Shown here: piece by piece, positions 39,985 through 48,309 of the stretch | How positions within the stretch are numbered: position 1 is the first letter of the stretch | How the letters are laid out: each line of letters begins with the position of its first letter | Assembly (NCBI RefSeq): GCF_008327685.1 | Contig: NZ_BDDE01000016.1 | Location: 1-64,000, forward strand | Origin: Actinomadura sp. K4S16 | GTDB taxonomy: Bacteria > Actinomycetota > Actinomycetes > Streptosporangiales > Streptosporangiaceae | Length of the DNA: 64,000 nucleotides | Direction: 5' to 3' | Program-made: the position numbers and the translations under genes | The notes under the pieces: generated by a model | Databases searched by the model: none | What the model saw: only the letters and a program-made list of their open reading frames with translations | What the model was told of the DNA's origin: nothing

Positions 39985-42546
39985 TCATTTCAGGCCGTCG
40001 TCGAGGGCCTTGGTCAGGACGCCGGGGTCGCCGGACATCTCCCAGATCATGGCGCCGAGCAGGTTCCTGCTCCGCAGCCAGGCGGTCTTCTTCTGGATCG
40101 ACCAGGCGTCGTCGAACGTCCACCACTGGCCGTTGTCGCCGGTGTAGCAGGACGTCGCCACCGCCTGCTCGTCGTGGACGATCCTGCAGTTGGGCACGCT
40201 CGCGAGCAGGTTGCTGTAGCCGCGCGTCCCCGCCTCCTCCTGGAACTGCCCTGGCGCCGCGCCCTTGGCGTCCTGCCATTCGCCGCCCTTGCCGCCGTCG
40301 GCCACGTTCTGCCAGCCGCGGCCGTAGTAGGCGAGGCCGATCGTCAGCTTGCGCGGGTTGACCCCGGCGTCCAGGTACGGCTTCACCGCGTTCTCGACGC
40401 TGAAGTGGAACGAGTACGGGTCGTCGGTGTCGGCGTAGAGGTTGCCCTGGTGGCCCGTCCGGTTGGGCTCCCAGGAGTTGTCGCTGCCCGCGCCGTGGAA
40501 GTCGTAGCCCTGGATGTTGAAGACGTCCATGGACTTGGCGACCTCCGCCAGTTCCCAGCCCGCCTCGATCTTCGCCGGGTCGGCCGGGGTGAACGCCGAC
40601 AGCAGGTACCGCTTGCCGGTCGACCTGGTGAGCTCGTCGAGTTGGCGGCGGAACTCCGCGATCAGCAGCGTGTTGTTGTGCTTGTCGTCCGGACTGACGT
40701 GGTTGCCCGGGTGCCCCTCGGCGCCCGGCCACTCCCAGTCGAGGTCGATGCCGTCGAAGATCCCGGCGGCGGTGCCCGGCCCGCCCGCGCCGTTGTAGTC
40801 GGGCAGGTTGCCCTTTATGTACGTGTCGATGCAGGACGCGACGAACTTCTTCCGGGACGCGTCGGTCTTGGCGACGTCGGAGAAGTACTTCGAGTACGTC
40901 CAGCCGCCGATCGAGATGAGCACCTTCAGCTTCGGGTACTTGGCCTTGAGCTTCTTGAGCTGGTTGTAGTTGCCGCGCAGCTTCTCCCAGCCCGTGTCGG
41001 CCACGCCGTCCACCGACTGGGCGGCGCTGAACGGGCGCCCGTAGTCGGCCTCGGCGTCGCCCGCGCCGTCCCCCTGGCTCGGGTCCTGCGGGTCGGACGT
41101 GGTGCCCTTCGTGACGCCTTGCAGGCATGTCAGGTTGACCGGGTCGATGTTCGCGAACGCGTAGTTGATGTGGGTGAGGCGGGCGGCGTTGCCGGTGGTG
41201 TCGAGGTTCTTCACGAAGTACTGGCGGCCGTAGATGCCCCACTGCACGAAGTAGCCGACACGCGCGTACCCGTCGGAGACCACGTCGTCCGTCGTCGCCC
41301 TCACCGCCGCGCTCGCCGCCGACAGGTTGTCGTACAGGTCGCGCGCCCGGACGGCGAACGCGTACTCGGTGGAGGGCGACAGCCCTGCGACGGTGGCGGT
41401 CGTCTCGGTCACGGTCGTGGCGACCTTCCCGTCCACCAGCACGTCGTAGTTCGCGACGCCGGTGTTGTCGGACGAGGCCGTCCAGGCGAGCTTCACGCTG
41501 GCGGAGTCCTTGCCCGTGCTGTGCAGCCCCGACGGGACGGACGGCGCCTGCGTGTCGGCGGCCGGGTCGTTGGTCCTGACGGTGACGGGCGCGCTGGCGG
41601 GGGAGAGGTTCCCCTTCCGGTCGCGGGCCTTCACCGTGAACGTGAACTCGGTGTTCGGGGTGAGGCCGGTGACCGTCGCGCTCGTCTCAGGGACGGTCGC
41701 CGCGAGCGCCGACCCGTTGTAGACCTCGTACGCGGTGACCGGCAGGCTGCCCGCCTTCGCCGCGTCCCAGGCCAGGGAGACGGTCCTGGTCGTCTTCACC
41801 GTGGACTTCAGGCCGGCCGGGGCGCTCGGCGGCGTGTCCGGGGCGCCGTCGCAGTTGGCGTCGTTGACGCGGCAGCTCGTCGGCTCGGCGCCGGACCTGC
41901 TGACGGTGAACGTCGGGCTGTAGGGCTCGGTCGTCCGCCCGGCCCCGATCGTCGAGTTGTAGTAGACCGGGCTGAGCGTGACCGTGGTGCCGCTCTGGCT
42001 GACCGTCCCGTTGTCGGCGTTGCTCGCGGTCACGCCCGCGGGCAGGTCGAACACGACGGACCAGTTGCCGATCGACGCGCCGGTGTGGTTCGCCACGACG
42101 AACTTGGCCCGCGTCCCGCTGACCGTGTAGTCCGCGGTGATCCCGGTGGGTGCGGGCGGCGGCTCGCCCGTCCCGTCGCAGTTCGCGCCGTTGATCGTGC
42201 AGCTCGTCGGCTGGGCGGGGGAGCTGAGCGTGAACGTGGGGCTGTAGGGCTCGGTGCTCCCGCCCGCCTTCACCGTGTTGATGTAGAACGCCGGGGTCAG
42301 CGTCACCTTCGTGCCGCTCTGCGACAGCGCGGCGTTCTGCGGGTTGCTCGCCGTCACCCCGGCGGGCAGCTCGAAGACGAGCTTCCAGCCGCTGACGTCG
42401 GCCGTCCCGGGATTGCCGACGACGTACTTCCCGGTCGTGCCGGACAGGCTGAAGACCGCCGTGAGCCGGTCGGCCGCCCGCGCGGGCGCGACGGCCAAGG
42501 CCGCGACGACGACGAAGGCCGCGAGGACCGCGATTAATCTGCGCAT
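39985..42546 (-). CDS. Secreted chitinase GH18 with two CBM2-like and two FN3 domains
   Basis: About 853 residues. Signal peptide to about residue 25 (AVAPARA-AD); CBM2-like modules near 27-125 and 130-235 (SGWKLVFELPAGV, IGNWSVVFDLPAGV, each closing with a CDG tail); FN3 modules near 240-330 and 335-425; GH18 catalytic domain from about 430, with VLISIGGWTYSKYFSDVA, catalytic FDGIDLDWEW (E is the acid) and GLAYYGRGW. It cleaves chitin outside the cell; the complete barrel suggests ChiA-type processive action. The ATG at 42546 has AGGTG six bases upstream. Last gene of the operon. Confidence 0.92.
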   Translation of the reverse strand: MRRLIAVLAAFVVVAALAVAPARAADRLTAVFSLSGTTGKYVVGNPGTADVSGWKLVFELPAGVTASNPQNAALSQSGTKVTLTPAFYINTVKAGGSTEPYSPTFTLSSPAQPTSCTINGANCDGTGEPPPAPTGITADYTVSGTRAKFVVANHTGASIGNWSVVFDLPAGVTASNADNGTVSQSGTTVTLSPVYYNSTIGAGRTTEPYSPTFTVSRSGAEPTSCRVNDANCDGAPDTPPSAPAGLKSTVKTTRTVSLAWDAAKAGSLPVTAYEVYNGSALAATVPETSATVTGLTPNTEFTFTVKARDRKGNLSPASAPVTVRTNDPAADTQAPSVPSGLHSTGKDSASVKLAWTASSDNTGVANYDVLVDGKVATTVTETTATVAGLSPSTEYAFAVRARDLYDNLSAASAAVRATTDDVVSDGYARVGYFVQWGIYGRQYFVKNLDTTGNAARLTHINYAFANIDPVNLTCLQGVTKGTTSDPQDPSQGDGAGDAEADYGRPFSAAQSVDGVADTGWEKLRGNYNQLKKLKAKYPKLKVLISIGGWTYSKYFSDVAKTDASRKKFVASCIDTYIKGNLPDYNGAGGPGTAAGIFDGIDLDWEWPGAEGHPGNHVSPDDKHNNTLLIAEFRRQLDELTRSTGKRYLLSAFTPADPAKIEAGWELAEVAKSMDVFNIQGYDFHGAGSDNSWEPNRTGHQGNLYADTDDPYSFHFSVENAVKPYLDAGVNPRKLTIGLAYYGRGWQNVADGGKGGEWQDAKGAAPGQFQEEAGTRGYSNLLASVPNCRIVHDEQAVATSCYTGDNGQWWTFDDAWSIQKKTAWLRSRNLLGAMIWEMSGDPGVLTKALDDGLK

Positions 42547-42555
42547 GCCGAACAC

Positions 42556-43176
42556 CTACTTCTGGGGGAGGTTCTTCGGGGTCGGGGAGCCGAGGAGCGC
42601 CAGCATCCGGTCGATCTGAGCCGAGCGGGACCTGTCGACGCGCTGCGCGAGCCGCCTCGTCCACGCGTCCTCGCCCTTGCCGGTCTCCAGCCGCGCCAGC
42701 TGGACGGCGTCGTCCTGGTGGGCTATCAGCAGGTTGAGGAACGCGCGCTCGAACCGGTCCGGCGGCGTCCGCGCCAGCGCCTTCAGCTCGGCGTCGGTGG
42801 TCGCGGGCATCCCGCCGTGCAGGTCGTGCTCACGGGAGTGCGGGTCGGCGGTCGGCGGCCGGTGCCAGCCGCGCAGCCGTCCCGCCATGTCCCTGATCTC
42901 GGCGAGCTGCGTGGTCTCGATCGCGGCGGCCAGCGTCGCGACCTCGGGGCGGACGGGACGGCCGCGCGCCAGCCGGGCGAGCCGCACGCCCTGGCCCTGG
43001 TGCGGGACCATCATCTGCAGGAACATGACGTCGGTGGCGTTGAACCCGGTCCCGCCGCGCGCCTGCACGGGGACCGGCGACGGCGGACCGCCGCCGGCCC
43101 CGCACTGGACCGCGAGCAGGACGACGCACGCGGCGATCAGCGCCAGCGAGCCGGACGTCGTCAGGCCGCGCCTCAT
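42556..43176 (-). CDS. DUF305 (ferritin-like, metal-handling) exported protein
   Basis: 206 residues. An N-terminal hydrophobic stretch (LALIAACVVLLAVQCGAGG) exports it and may give a lipidated Cys, though Q before Cys is unusual. Two DUF305 repeats follow: DVMFLQMMVPHQGQGVRLAR and FLNLLIAHQDDAVQLARLE. The typical HH pair is HQ in both. DUF305 relatives include copper-binding proteins. It sits between the copper-dependent LPMO and a chitinase, ten and 13 bases from its neighbours, so an LPMO copper-supply role is possible. The ATG at 43176 is used instead of the open frame to 43281. Confidence 0.85.
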   Translation of the reverse strand: MRRGLTTSGSLALIAACVVLLAVQCGAGGGPPSPVPVQARGGTGFNATDVMFLQMMVPHQGQGVRLARLARGRPVRPEVATLAAAIETTQLAEIRDMAGRLRGWHRPPTADPHSREHDLHGGMPATTDAELKALARTPPDRFERAFLNLLIAHQDDAVQLARLETGKGEDAWTRRLAQRVDRSRSAQIDRMLALLGSPTPKNLPQK

Positions 43177-43189
43177 CGCGCCGGGCTCG

Positions 43190-44059
43190 TCAGACCGGCT
43201 GCCAGAGCGCGGCCGTGGCCGGCGGCTCCCAGCCCGCGATCGCCGTGTGCGCCTGGCGGCACTCGTAGGTGATGCCGTCATAGGTCACCCGGTCGCCCAC
43301 CGCATAGGACGTCCCCGCCTTCCAGGTGCCGCTCGGCGTCCCGGTGGGGGTGGGAGTGGGTGTCGGGGTCGGAGTCTCGGTGGGCGTGGGCGTCGGGGTC
43401 GGGGTGGGCGTCGGGGTGGTGGTCCCGCCGAAGTCGACGTCGGAGCAGGTGTAGAACGCCTCCTGGCTGCCCACCACCCGCTGCCAGATCGAGTACAGGA
43501 CGTGGCGGCCCGTCCGCGGCGGGATGTTCAGCGTCCAGTTGGTGTACTCGGACGGGTACTGGTGCGTGAAGCTCGCCAGCGGGACGAGGTCGCCCCAGCG
43601 CAGCGGCTGCGTCGGGTCCCAGCCCTCCCGGGTGATGTAGAACTCGAAGTTGCTGTCCCCGTGCGGCGCGGTCGCGCGGTAGGTGATCGTCTGCTGGCCG
43701 GATCGCATCGGCTTTGCGGGCCAGTCGGCGCGCTGGAGGTCCAGCCCCCGGTACTTGGCCCGGCCCGCGCTGCACAGCTGCCCGTCCGGGATGATCTCCC
43801 GGTGCCGCCCGCCGGCGTCCAGCAGCGACACCTCGTTCCAGTCGTAGAAGGCCTGCGTGCCGCTGGCCGCGACGGCCGCCTTGCAGGCGTCCGACGTCGG
43901 GTTCTCCGGCCCCTCCTGGCTGCACACGTACACGCGGCTGGGCGGGTCGGACATCGTGCCGTGCGCGCTCGCGGCGGTCGCCGTGCCGAGCACGACCAGC
44001 GCGGACGCGGCCGGCGCGGCGGCCGCCACCGCGGCGGCCTTCCTACGGGTGGATGGCAT
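43190..44059 (-). CDS. Secreted AA10 lytic polysaccharide monooxygenase with CBM5/12
   Basis: 289 residues. Signal peptide ends ASA so the mature protein begins with His33 (HGTMSDPPSRVY), the first copper-brace His; the second is H133 in RATAPHGD, followed by FEFYITREGWDPTQPLRWGD. Four Cys can pair as in other AA10 enzymes. A Thr-Pro linker of about 30 residues leads to a CBM5/12 chitin-binding domain (AGTSYAVGDRVTYDGITYEC). It cuts crystalline chitin oxidatively with copper and helps the GH18 enzymes. The ATG at 44059 has GGAAGGA upstream; the very long open frame beyond it is antisense noise of the next gene. Confidence 0.95.
   Translation of the reverse strand: MPSTRRKAAAVAAAAPAASALVVLGTATAASAHGTMSDPPSRVYVCSQEGPENPTSDACKAAVAASGTQAFYDWNEVSLLDAGGRHREIIPDGQLCSAGRAKYRGLDLQRADWPAKPMRSGQQTITYRATAPHGDSNFEFYITREGWDPTQPLRWGDLVPLASFTHQYPSEYTNWTLNIPPRTGRHVLYSIWQRVVGSQEAFYTCSDVDFGGTTTPTPTPTPTPTPTETPTPTPTPTPTGTPSGTWKAGTSYAVGDRVTYDGITYECRQAHTAIAGWEPPATAALWQPV
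43320..43422 (-). repeat. Thr-Pro linker tandem repeat of the LPMO gene
   Basis: About 15 alternating Thr-Pro units encoded by a repeated GGGTGTCGG-type 6-mer. It is a flexible linker between catalytic and chitin-binding parts; length may vary between strains. Confidence 0.8.
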
Positions 44060-44112
44060 GGGTTTCCTTCCGGTGGGGTGGGGTGCTGCGAGAGGCCGTT
44101 CAGGACGGCCGG

Positions 44113-45876
44113 TCAGGGGAGGCCGTTCAGGAAGGGCTCGTGGCTGTTCATGAACTCCCAGCCGTAGTAGCGGTCCCAGTTGACCGACCAGGTCATCAGC
44201 CCGCGCAGGTCGGGGGACGTCCCGCCGCGCAGCGTGTACGAGCCGCAGCCCTGCCCCTTGGCCAGGCAGTTCACGGCCTGCTGCACCTGGGCGGGCGGCG
44301 TGTACCCGTTGCCGGCGCTGACCGCCGCGGGCAGGCCGATGCCGATCTGGTCGGGATGCAGGCCGGGGAACGTGCGACCGGTGTTCGCGACCGGGAACCC
44401 GGCCTTCACCATGTCGGTCATCGCGATGTGGAAGTCGGCGCCGCCCATGGTGTGGTACTGGCCGTCCAGGCCCATCACCGGGCCGGAGTTGTAGTCCTGG
44501 ACGTGCAGGACGGTCAGGTCGTCCCGCATCGCGTCGATCACCGGCAGGTAGGCGCCCGTCCGGTTGTCGCCGCCGCCCGCGCCGCCGTAGAACTGGTGCC
44601 CGACCTGCACGAAGAACGTCTCCGGCGCCATCGTCAGGACGAACCTCGACCCGTATCTCGCCTTCAGCGACTTCAGCGCCGAGATCAGGTTGACGATGAC
44701 CGGGGTGGTCGGGTTGCGGAAGTCGGTGTCGCCCGCGTCCAGGTAGAGCGAGTGGCCCTCGAAGTCGACGTCCAGGCCGTCCAGCCCGTACCTGTCGATG
44801 ACGGCCGACACCGACCGGACGAACGCGTCCCGCGCGGCCGCCGTCGTGAGCTGCACCTGGCCGTTCTGGCCGCCGATCGAGATCAGCACCTTCTTGCCCT
44901 GCGCCTGCTTCGCGCGGATCGCGGCGATGAACTCCTCGTCGCTTTCCACGTTCGGGCACTCGCTCGCCGGGCACCGCGTGAACCGGATGTCGCCGGAGGT
45001 CGGGGACGTCGGCTCGCCGAACGCGAGGTCGATGATGTCCCACGCGTCGGGGACGTCCGCCATCCGCACGTAGCCGGAGCCGTTGGCGAAGCTCGCGTGC
45101 ACGTAACCGATGAGCGCGTGCTTCGGGAGCCCGGTGTCGGTGCAGCCGCCGGTACGCGCGCTGACGGCCTCGGACTTCGCCGACTCGCCGACGTCGTTGT
45201 AGGCGGCGACCGTGAAGGTGTGCGAGCTGCACGCCGCCAGACCCGAGACCGTGGTGCTCGTTCCGGTCACCGTGGCCTTGGCCGTGGCGCCCTCGTAGAC
45301 GCGGTAGCCGGTGACCGTGCCCGACGACGCACCCCATTGCAGGGCGATCGAGTCGTCGGTGACGGCGCCGGCCTTCGGTGCCGCGGGCACGCCTGGCACG
45401 CCGGGCTGCGGTTCGCCGCCGGGGCCGTCCAGGGCGACGTCGTCGGCGTAGTAGGCGCCGTTGCCGTACCAGCCGTGCAGGTAGACCTGGACGGACGTCT
45501 GGTCTGCCCCGGTCGTGAACGCCACCGACAGCTTGGTGAAGTCGGCGGCGGACGGCATCCAGGTGGACGCCCCGCCGGTCACGCCGAGGTACACGTAGCT
45601 GCCGCGCACCCAGGCCGACAGCGTGTACGCGGTGTTCGCCTTCACGCTCACGGTCTGCGTGCACTGGCCGGTGCTCCCGGCCGTCACGCCTCCCGCGAGC
45701 GCGTGGCCGCCCGTCCGCACCGGGCTGGTCACGACCGATCCGCCGTCGCACGACCACGGGGTGAGCGAACCGCTCTCGAACCCGGCGTTGGCCAGGACGT
45801 TGTCCGCGTGCGCCGGGGTGGTGACCCCGACCAGCAGTCCGGCGAGGAGGGCCGCGAGGACCCAGATCTTCTTCAT
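44113..45876 (-). CDS. Secreted chitinase GH18 with N-terminal carbohydrate-binding module and FN3
   Basis: 587 residues: signal peptide (to TTPAHA-D), a galactose-binding-fold CBM at about 25-150 (NAGFESGSLTPWSCDGGSVV, NTAYTLSAWVRGSYVYLGV), FN3 at 165-245 and GH18 from 255. The catalytic motif is YGLDGLDVDFEGHS, and VLISIGGQNGQVQL precedes it. This is the bacterial ChiD-like/subfamily B type rather than the subfamily A of the 39985 gene. It lies ten bases after the preceding chitinase stop, in the operon. Confidence 0.93.
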   Translation of the reverse strand: MKKIWVLAALLAGLLVGVTTPAHADNVLANAGFESGSLTPWSCDGGSVVTSPVRTGGHALAGGVTAGSTGQCTQTVSVKANTAYTLSAWVRGSYVYLGVTGGASTWMPSAADFTKLSVAFTTGADQTSVQVYLHGWYGNGAYYADDVALDGPGGEPQPGVPGVPAAPKAGAVTDDSIALQWGASSGTVTGYRVYEGATAKATVTGTSTTVSGLAACSSHTFTVAAYNDVGESAKSEAVSARTGGCTDTGLPKHALIGYVHASFANGSGYVRMADVPDAWDIIDLAFGEPTSPTSGDIRFTRCPASECPNVESDEEFIAAIRAKQAQGKKVLISIGGQNGQVQLTTAAARDAFVRSVSAVIDRYGLDGLDVDFEGHSLYLDAGDTDFRNPTTPVIVNLISALKSLKARYGSRFVLTMAPETFFVQVGHQFYGGAGGGDNRTGAYLPVIDAMRDDLTVLHVQDYNSGPVMGLDGQYHTMGGADFHIAMTDMVKAGFPVANTGRTFPGLHPDQIGIGLPAAVSAGNGYTPPAQVQQAVNCLAKGQGCGSYTLRGGTSPDLRGLMTWSVNWDRYYGWEFMNSHEPFLNGLP

Positions 45877-45886
45877 CTCAGGCTCC

Positions 45887-47464
45887 CTACGGCAGGGTGT
45901 CCAGGTGCGGGCCCACGGTCCCGGCGAAGCCGCCGCCGTTGGTGACGTCCCAGTTGATGGACCACGTCATCGCCCCGCGGATGTCGGGGTAGGTGCGGGA
46001 CGGCTTGAACGTGCCGCAACCGGTGCCCTTGGCAAGGCAGTCGAGCGCGTTGTTGACGACCGACGGCGCCACGACGCCGCCGCCCGCCGCGCCCGGCCCG
46101 GCCGGAAGTCCGAGCGAGACCTGGTCGGGGCGCAGCCCGTTCTCCAGCTGGATGCAGGCCAGCGCGGTGATGAAGTCGACCGTTCCCTGCCCGTACACCT
46201 TCTGGTCGCAGCCGAGCATCGCGCCCGAGTTGTAGTACTGCATGTGGACGACGGTGAGGATGTCCTTGATCTTCAGCGCGAGCTGGAAGTACGACCCGCC
46301 GGTCGACTGCATGTCGATCGTCTGCGGCGCCATCGTGATGATCAGGTCGGCGCCGGCCTTGGCGCGCAGCGCCCGCAGGGCCTGCTCCATGTAGGTCGGG
46401 TCGAGGCCGTTCTCCAGATCGATGTCGACCCCGTCGAACCCGTACCGCGTCATGAGCCCGGCGACCGAGTCGGCGAAGAGCTGCGCCGAGGCGCCGTCGG
46501 CGACCCGGATCGCGCCCTTCTCGCCGCCCACCGACAGGATGACCTTCCTGCCCTTGGAGTGCAGGCCGGCGATGTCGGCCCTGAGCTGCGCGTCGGTGTA
46601 CCCGCCGAGGGCGGTGGACAGTTCGGGGTCGACCCGGAACGAGACCTCGCCGGACCGGGCGGTGGCCTCGCCGAACGACACGGCGACCAGGTCGTACTGG
46701 TCGGGGACCTGGGAGAGCCTGAGCTCCTGCGCCGGGTTGACGAAGTTGTGCCAGTAGCCGGTCAGGAAGTGCTTGGGCAGCGGGCCGGTCGCGCATCCGC
46801 TGGTCGTCCCGGTGACGGCCGCGCTGGCGGGCGACTCGCCCTTGTCGTCGTAGGCCTTGACCGTGTAGCCGTGCGTGGAGCACGCGGCGAGGCCGCCGAT
46901 CACGGCGGTGGTGCCGCTGACGGTCGCCTTCAGGTCGGAGCCCTCGTAGACGCGGTACCCGGCGGGCGTCCCGCTGCCGGCCTGCCAGGCCAGCGTCAGC
47001 GAGGTGTCGGTCCGCGCGGTGACGGCGGGCGTGCCGGGGGCGCCGAGCCAGCCCGGGGGATCGGTCGTCCCGCCGCCCTCGCAGGGCTTCCCGTTGAACG
47101 TGCAGTTCTGCGGGCTTCCGGGACCGTTCCCCAGGAACCCGAACGTCACCGACCCGCCGGGCGGGACGACGGCGTTGTAGTCGCGGTTCTGGAACGTGCT
47201 GTGCCGGCCGTCCTTGGTGAGGAGCGCGTCCCAGTAGGACCCGACGGACGTCCCCGAGGGCAGGTCGAACTCGACCCGCCATCCGTTGATCGCCGTGTCG
47301 GTGCCGTTGGTGAGCGTGAAACGTCCCTCCCACCCGGAGCCCCAGTCGGAGGGCTTGCTGAAGGTGGCGGTGGCGGCGCCCGGAGCGGCGGCGCGGGCGC
47401 CGGGCGCGATGGTGAGGACGAGGAGCAGGGCGGCGAGGGCGCTGAGAGCAGAGCGGGGGCGCAA
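45887..47464 (-). CDS. Secreted chitinase GH18 with CBM2 and FN3 (operon lead gene)
   Basis: About 525 residues. A signal ends near GARA-AAPG; CBM2 at about 30-125 (GWEGRFTLTNGTDTAINGWR, FGFLGNGPGSPQNCTFNGKP); FN3 at 135-220; GH18 at 230-525 with VILSVGGEKGAIRV and catalytic YGFDGVDIDLENG. The acid Glu is E in DLENG; related enzymes act on chitin. The TTG at 47464 follows GGAGTGAG, which also occurs before the sister gene at 52 kb. First gene of the operon; the palindromic operator lies 70 bases upstream. Confidence 0.9.
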   Translation of the reverse strand: MRPRSALSALAALLLVLTIAPGARAAAPGAATATFSKPSDWGSGWEGRFTLTNGTDTAINGWRVEFDLPSGTSVGSYWDALLTKDGRHSTFQNRDYNAVVPPGGSVTFGFLGNGPGSPQNCTFNGKPCEGGGTTDPPGWLGAPGTPAVTARTDTSLTLAWQAGSGTPAGYRVYEGSDLKATVSGTTAVIGGLAACSTHGYTVKAYDDKGESPASAAVTGTTSGCATGPLPKHFLTGYWHNFVNPAQELRLSQVPDQYDLVAVSFGEATARSGEVSFRVDPELSTALGGYTDAQLRADIAGLHSKGRKVILSVGGEKGAIRVADGASAQLFADSVAGLMTRYGFDGVDIDLENGLDPTYMEQALRALRAKAGADLIITMAPQTIDMQSTGGSYFQLALKIKDILTVVHMQYYNSGAMLGCDQKVYGQGTVDFITALACIQLENGLRPDQVSLGLPAGPGAAGGGVVAPSVVNNALDCLAKGTGCGTFKPSRTYPDIRGAMTWSINWDVTNGGGFAGTVGPHLDTLP

Positions 47465-47530
47465 GGGCTCACTCCATCGGTGCGGAAAGGCTGGCGGATT
47501 CCCCCGAACCCCGAGATCGTTCACATATTG

Positions 47531-47549
47531 GATAGGAAGGTTTCCTATC
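47531..47549. promoter_or_regulatory. Chitinase operon operator palindrome
   Basis: GATAGGAAGGTTTCCTATC: 8-bp arms and a 3-base centre, in the GC-rich promoter region of the chitinase operon. The same core, ATAGGAA-N3-TTCCTAT, precedes the chitinase at 52 kb (52860-52876). It differs from the DasR site and is probably bound by a regulator of chitin use. Confidence 0.8.
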
Positions 47550-47847
47550 TATTTAGGGTCAAGGTAGCCAGTGCCCGCGACGCGGGCAAGACCCTTGCGG
47601 GAGTGCTGGACCGTGGCGGGGGGACCACCCCAGCTCGCGTACCGAACCAGCTCCGGCGATCTTCGAAATCGGCAACTCTCGCCGGAACGGGCGGCGATCG
47701 ACGGCGAACATCGCCAGGTGGCCGGCCGCCGCCGCCGATCTACGCTCGGGAATCCGTCCTCCTGGCAGGGGTAAAGAATCGATACACCCCTGAACATGGT
47801 TCATTCAATATCTTGACTGATTCCAGATAACGGGGCAGGCTGGGGGC
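47550..47847. other. Intergenic region between chitinase operon and furA
   Basis: No gene is supported. The right end is AT-rich (TTCATTCAATATCTTGACTG near 47800), with TTGACT at 47813-47818 as a possible -35 box for furA-katG and probably a FurA site. Confidence 0.5.
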
Positions 47848-48279
47848 GTGGCCAGCTCCTTGGACTTCCACCAGATGCTGCGTGCGGCCGCCCTGCGCGC
47901 GACCCGCCCGCGGCTGGCGGTGCTGAGCGCCGTCCACGCGCACCCGCACACCGACACCGAGTCGGTCATCGGCGCCGTGCGCGAGGAGCTTCCGAAGGTG
48001 TCCCACCAGGCCGTCTACGACTCGCTGCGCGCGCTGACGGCGGCGGGCCTGCTGCGGCGCATCCAGCCGTCCGGTTCCGTGGCCCGCTACGAGTCGCGGA
48101 TCGGAGACAACCACCACCACGTCGTGTGCCGCTCGTGCGGAGCCATCGCCGACGTCGACTGCGCCGTGGGGGAGGCCCCCTGCCTGACGGCGTCCGACGA
48201 CCGCGGCTACCTGATCGACGAGGCCGAGGTCGTCTACTGGGGCCTGTGCCCCGACTGCTCGACCGCCGAGAGTTCCTGA
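47848..48279 (+). CDS. furA: Fur family regulator, FurA type
   Basis: 143 residues. Winged helix (LRATRPRLAVLSAVHAHPHT, VSHQAVYDSLRALTAAGL), metal site GDNHHHVVCRSCGAI with C-x2-C, and a second CPDC near the end. FurA typically represses katG under reduced conditions and lets go upon oxidation. The katG gene follows after 30 bases, so they are one transcript. The GTG at 47848 matches the family's N-terminus. Confidence 0.92.
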   Translation: MASSLDFHQMLRAAALRATRPRLAVLSAVHAHPHTDTESVIGAVREELPKVSHQAVYDSLRALTAAGLLRRIQPSGSVARYESRIGDNHHHVVCRSCGAIADVDCAVGEAPCLTASDDRGYLIDEAEVVYWGLCPDCSTAESS

Positions 48280-48309
48280 TTCACCCACGGTCGCCCTGGA
48301 AGGAATCAC

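Noticed and set aside
39871..42537. 888-codon plus frame opposite the chitinase
   Set aside because: Antisense to a clear GH18 gene; Val/Arg/Gly repeats only.
43320..43422. CRISPR-like tandem repeat
   Set aside because: Unit of six bases without spacers and in frame with a Thr-Pro linker of a secreted enzyme.
43190..45757. An 855-codon open minus-strand frame reaching far upstream of the LPMO
   Set aside because: Only the last 290 codons carry the LPMO with a signal peptide and ribosome site; the rest is Arg/Gly/His-rich and antisense-like against the chitinase gene at 44113.
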